Below are positions 63,301 to 64,000 of a stretch of DNA of 64,000 bases, in pieces. This DNA is from Colletes latitarsis. Lineage: Eukaryota; Arthropoda; Insecta; Hymenoptera; Colletidae. Position 1 is the first letter of the stretch, and each line of letters begins with the position of its first letter. A program made the position numbers and the translations under genes. The notes below the pieces were generated by a model. That model worked only from the letters and a program-made list of their open reading frames with translations, had not been told where the DNA came from and made no database searches. The DNA lies in contig NW_027488369.1 of the NCBI RefSeq assembly GCF_051014445.1, positions 10,868,001-10,932,000 of the forward strand, read 5' to 3'.

Positions 63301-64000
63301 TTCCATCAATATTTTAGAGGACAACGCAAGTTAGGTCTGGGATAGGTCTGGGATTTGCCCTCATCAGGCTCGTACTTTCGCACACTTCACATACTCGTTG
63401 ACAAGATCCTGGGTTTTTTTCCGGTTTGGATCACGTAGTAATGTGGTTCCACACTGAAACAGTCGATTAAACCTGGTTTCGATCAATATTTTAGAGGATA
63501 ACCCAAGTTAGGTCTGGGATAGGTCTGGGGTTTGCCCTCTTCAGGCTCATACTTTCGCGTTTTTTACATACCAGTTGAACAGATCCTGGGTTTTTTCTGG
63601 TTTGGATCCCGTAGTAGTGTGGTACCACACTGAAACAGTCCATTAAACCTGGTTTCGCTCATTATTTTGGAGGATAACGCATGTTAGGTCTAGGTCAGGC
63701 CTGGTTTTTTCACTCATCAGACTCATACTTTCGCATTCTTCACATACTTGTTGAACGGATCCTGGGTTTTTTCTGGTTTGGGTCACGTGGTAATGTGGGA
63801 CCACACTGAAACAGTCAATTAAACCTGGTTTCGACCAATATTTTAGAGAATAATTCATGTTAGGTCTAGGTTAGGTCTGGGATTTGCTCTCATCGGGCTC
63901 ATACTTTCGCACACTTCACATACTTGTTGAACGGATCCTGGGTTTTTTCTGGTTTGGATCACGTAGTAGTGTGGTACCACACTGAAACAGTCCATTAAAC
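57340..64000 (+). repeat. 6,875-bp super-unit, second copy (cut by window end)
   Basis: Follows 50,465 onward at exactly 6,875 bp for the 6,661 bases available. At every rare mark I checked (CAGATTCATAC, GAATGGATCATGG, CGATTGAACC, CCAGGGTTCG, GTTTTATCTGG, AAACATGGTC, TTTCGGTCACGTAGTAACG, TTTGCATCACAT, CCTCTTCAGG, CACGTGGTAATG) the two copies agree, and I found no difference. About 214 bases would complete the copy to the right. Confidence 0.9.

Larger units (their letters stand above)
1..64000 (+). repeat. Tandem satellite DNA array, ~176-bp monomer, head-to-tail throughout
   Basis: The core GATCCTGGG, with point variants, recurs every 175-177 bases from position 11 to the end of the window, always on the plus strand. 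About 360 monomers fit. I found no base run that could not be placed in the monomer and no inversion. Monomers differ by substitutions, 1-3-base indels and exchange of class-specific segments. Reading frames of about 62-89 codons recur on the minus strand, but they are the same satellite segment each time. Because 176 is not a multiple of 3, a frame cannot stay in register across monomers. Architecture and length fit centromeric or pericentromeric satellite DNA of a eukaryote. The family and species are not recognised. Confidence 0.97.

Noticed and set aside
4240..63858. About 55 minus-strand open frames of 62-89 codons with a shared peptide pattern
   Set aside because: They are one satellite segment read again and again. 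Each ends within about 1.5 monomers because 176 is not divisible by 3. No start context, codon bias or splice structure supports translation, and the variation follows the DNA monomer classes, not codon position.
1..64000. CRISPR-like array (regular repeats at fixed spacing)
   Set aside because: The whole 176-bp unit is repeated, with no short conserved repeat separated by unrelated spacers, no leader and no cas genes.
1..64000. Primate alpha satellite, Arabidopsis 178-bp or Brassica 176-bp centromere repeat
   Set aside because: Length is similar but no recognisable sequence agreement with what I recall of these families. A search of satellite databases and raw genome reads would settle it.
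57340..64000. Certain assembly artefact explanation for the identical second super-unit
   Set aside because: Cannot be decided from sequence alone. Whole-monomer register at the joint is equally expected from real unequal exchange, so it is kept as a finding with a read-based test.

Overview
The whole 64-kb window is one uninterrupted tandem satellite array. A monomer of about 176 bp, always in the same orientation, is repeated roughly 360 times from the first base to the last. I see no protein-coding gene, RNA gene, transposon, CRISPR array, origin or unique sequence. This is the anatomy of eukaryotic centromeric or pericentromeric heterochromatin, with near-nucleosomal monomers, several diverged monomer classes and higher-order repeats (HORs). 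I do not recognise the family and cannot name the organism. A consensus-like monomer counted by hand has 75 G+C in 176 bases (42.6%) and 6 CpG against about 8 expected, so CpG is only mildly depleted.

Monomer anatomy, phased on the near-invariant core GATCCTGGG: a T-tract; CTGGTTTGGATCA; a dyad centred on GGTACC; a second CTGGTTT(C/G)GATCA copy 52 bp after the first; an AT-rich AATATTTT block; two head-to-tail copies of an 11-bp element TAGGTCTGGGA; a CATCAGACTCATACTTTCGC block; and a variable segment leading to the next core. Two main versions of the segment around the core exist: A (TTGTTGAAC before, CTGGTTTGG after) and B (TGATGGCTA before, CTGGATTGC/G after). They alternate irregularly, and some monomers join A on the left to B on the right.

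Layout. 1-5.8 kb: mixed monomers with one 1.34-kb block duplicated 11 monomers apart. 5.1-13.35 kb: a 26-monomer block followed by its copy, which is shorter by five monomers. 11.5-19.5 kb: a 3.2-kb block repeated 27 monomers (4,752 bp) later, with patchy conversion in the second copy. 19.5-24.7 kb: mosaic. 24.7-44.0 kb: a long block recurring at 6,873 bp and then at 6,520 bp. 41.0-48.9 kb: three near-identical 15-monomer HOR units of exactly 2,643 bp. 48.5-50.5 kb: local 3-mer and 4-mer duplications of that HOR. 50.465-64.0 kb: a 6,875-bp (39-monomer) super-unit, itself made of rearranged HOR copies, followed by a second copy truncated by the window end; I saw no difference between the two at about ten rare marker sites.

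Nothing here works as a pathway. The window reads as a record of unequal exchange and gene conversion, with order and homogeneity rising from left to right. By analogy with alpha-satellite arrays the left would be the older flank and the right would lie nearer the homogenised core. That direction is inference.
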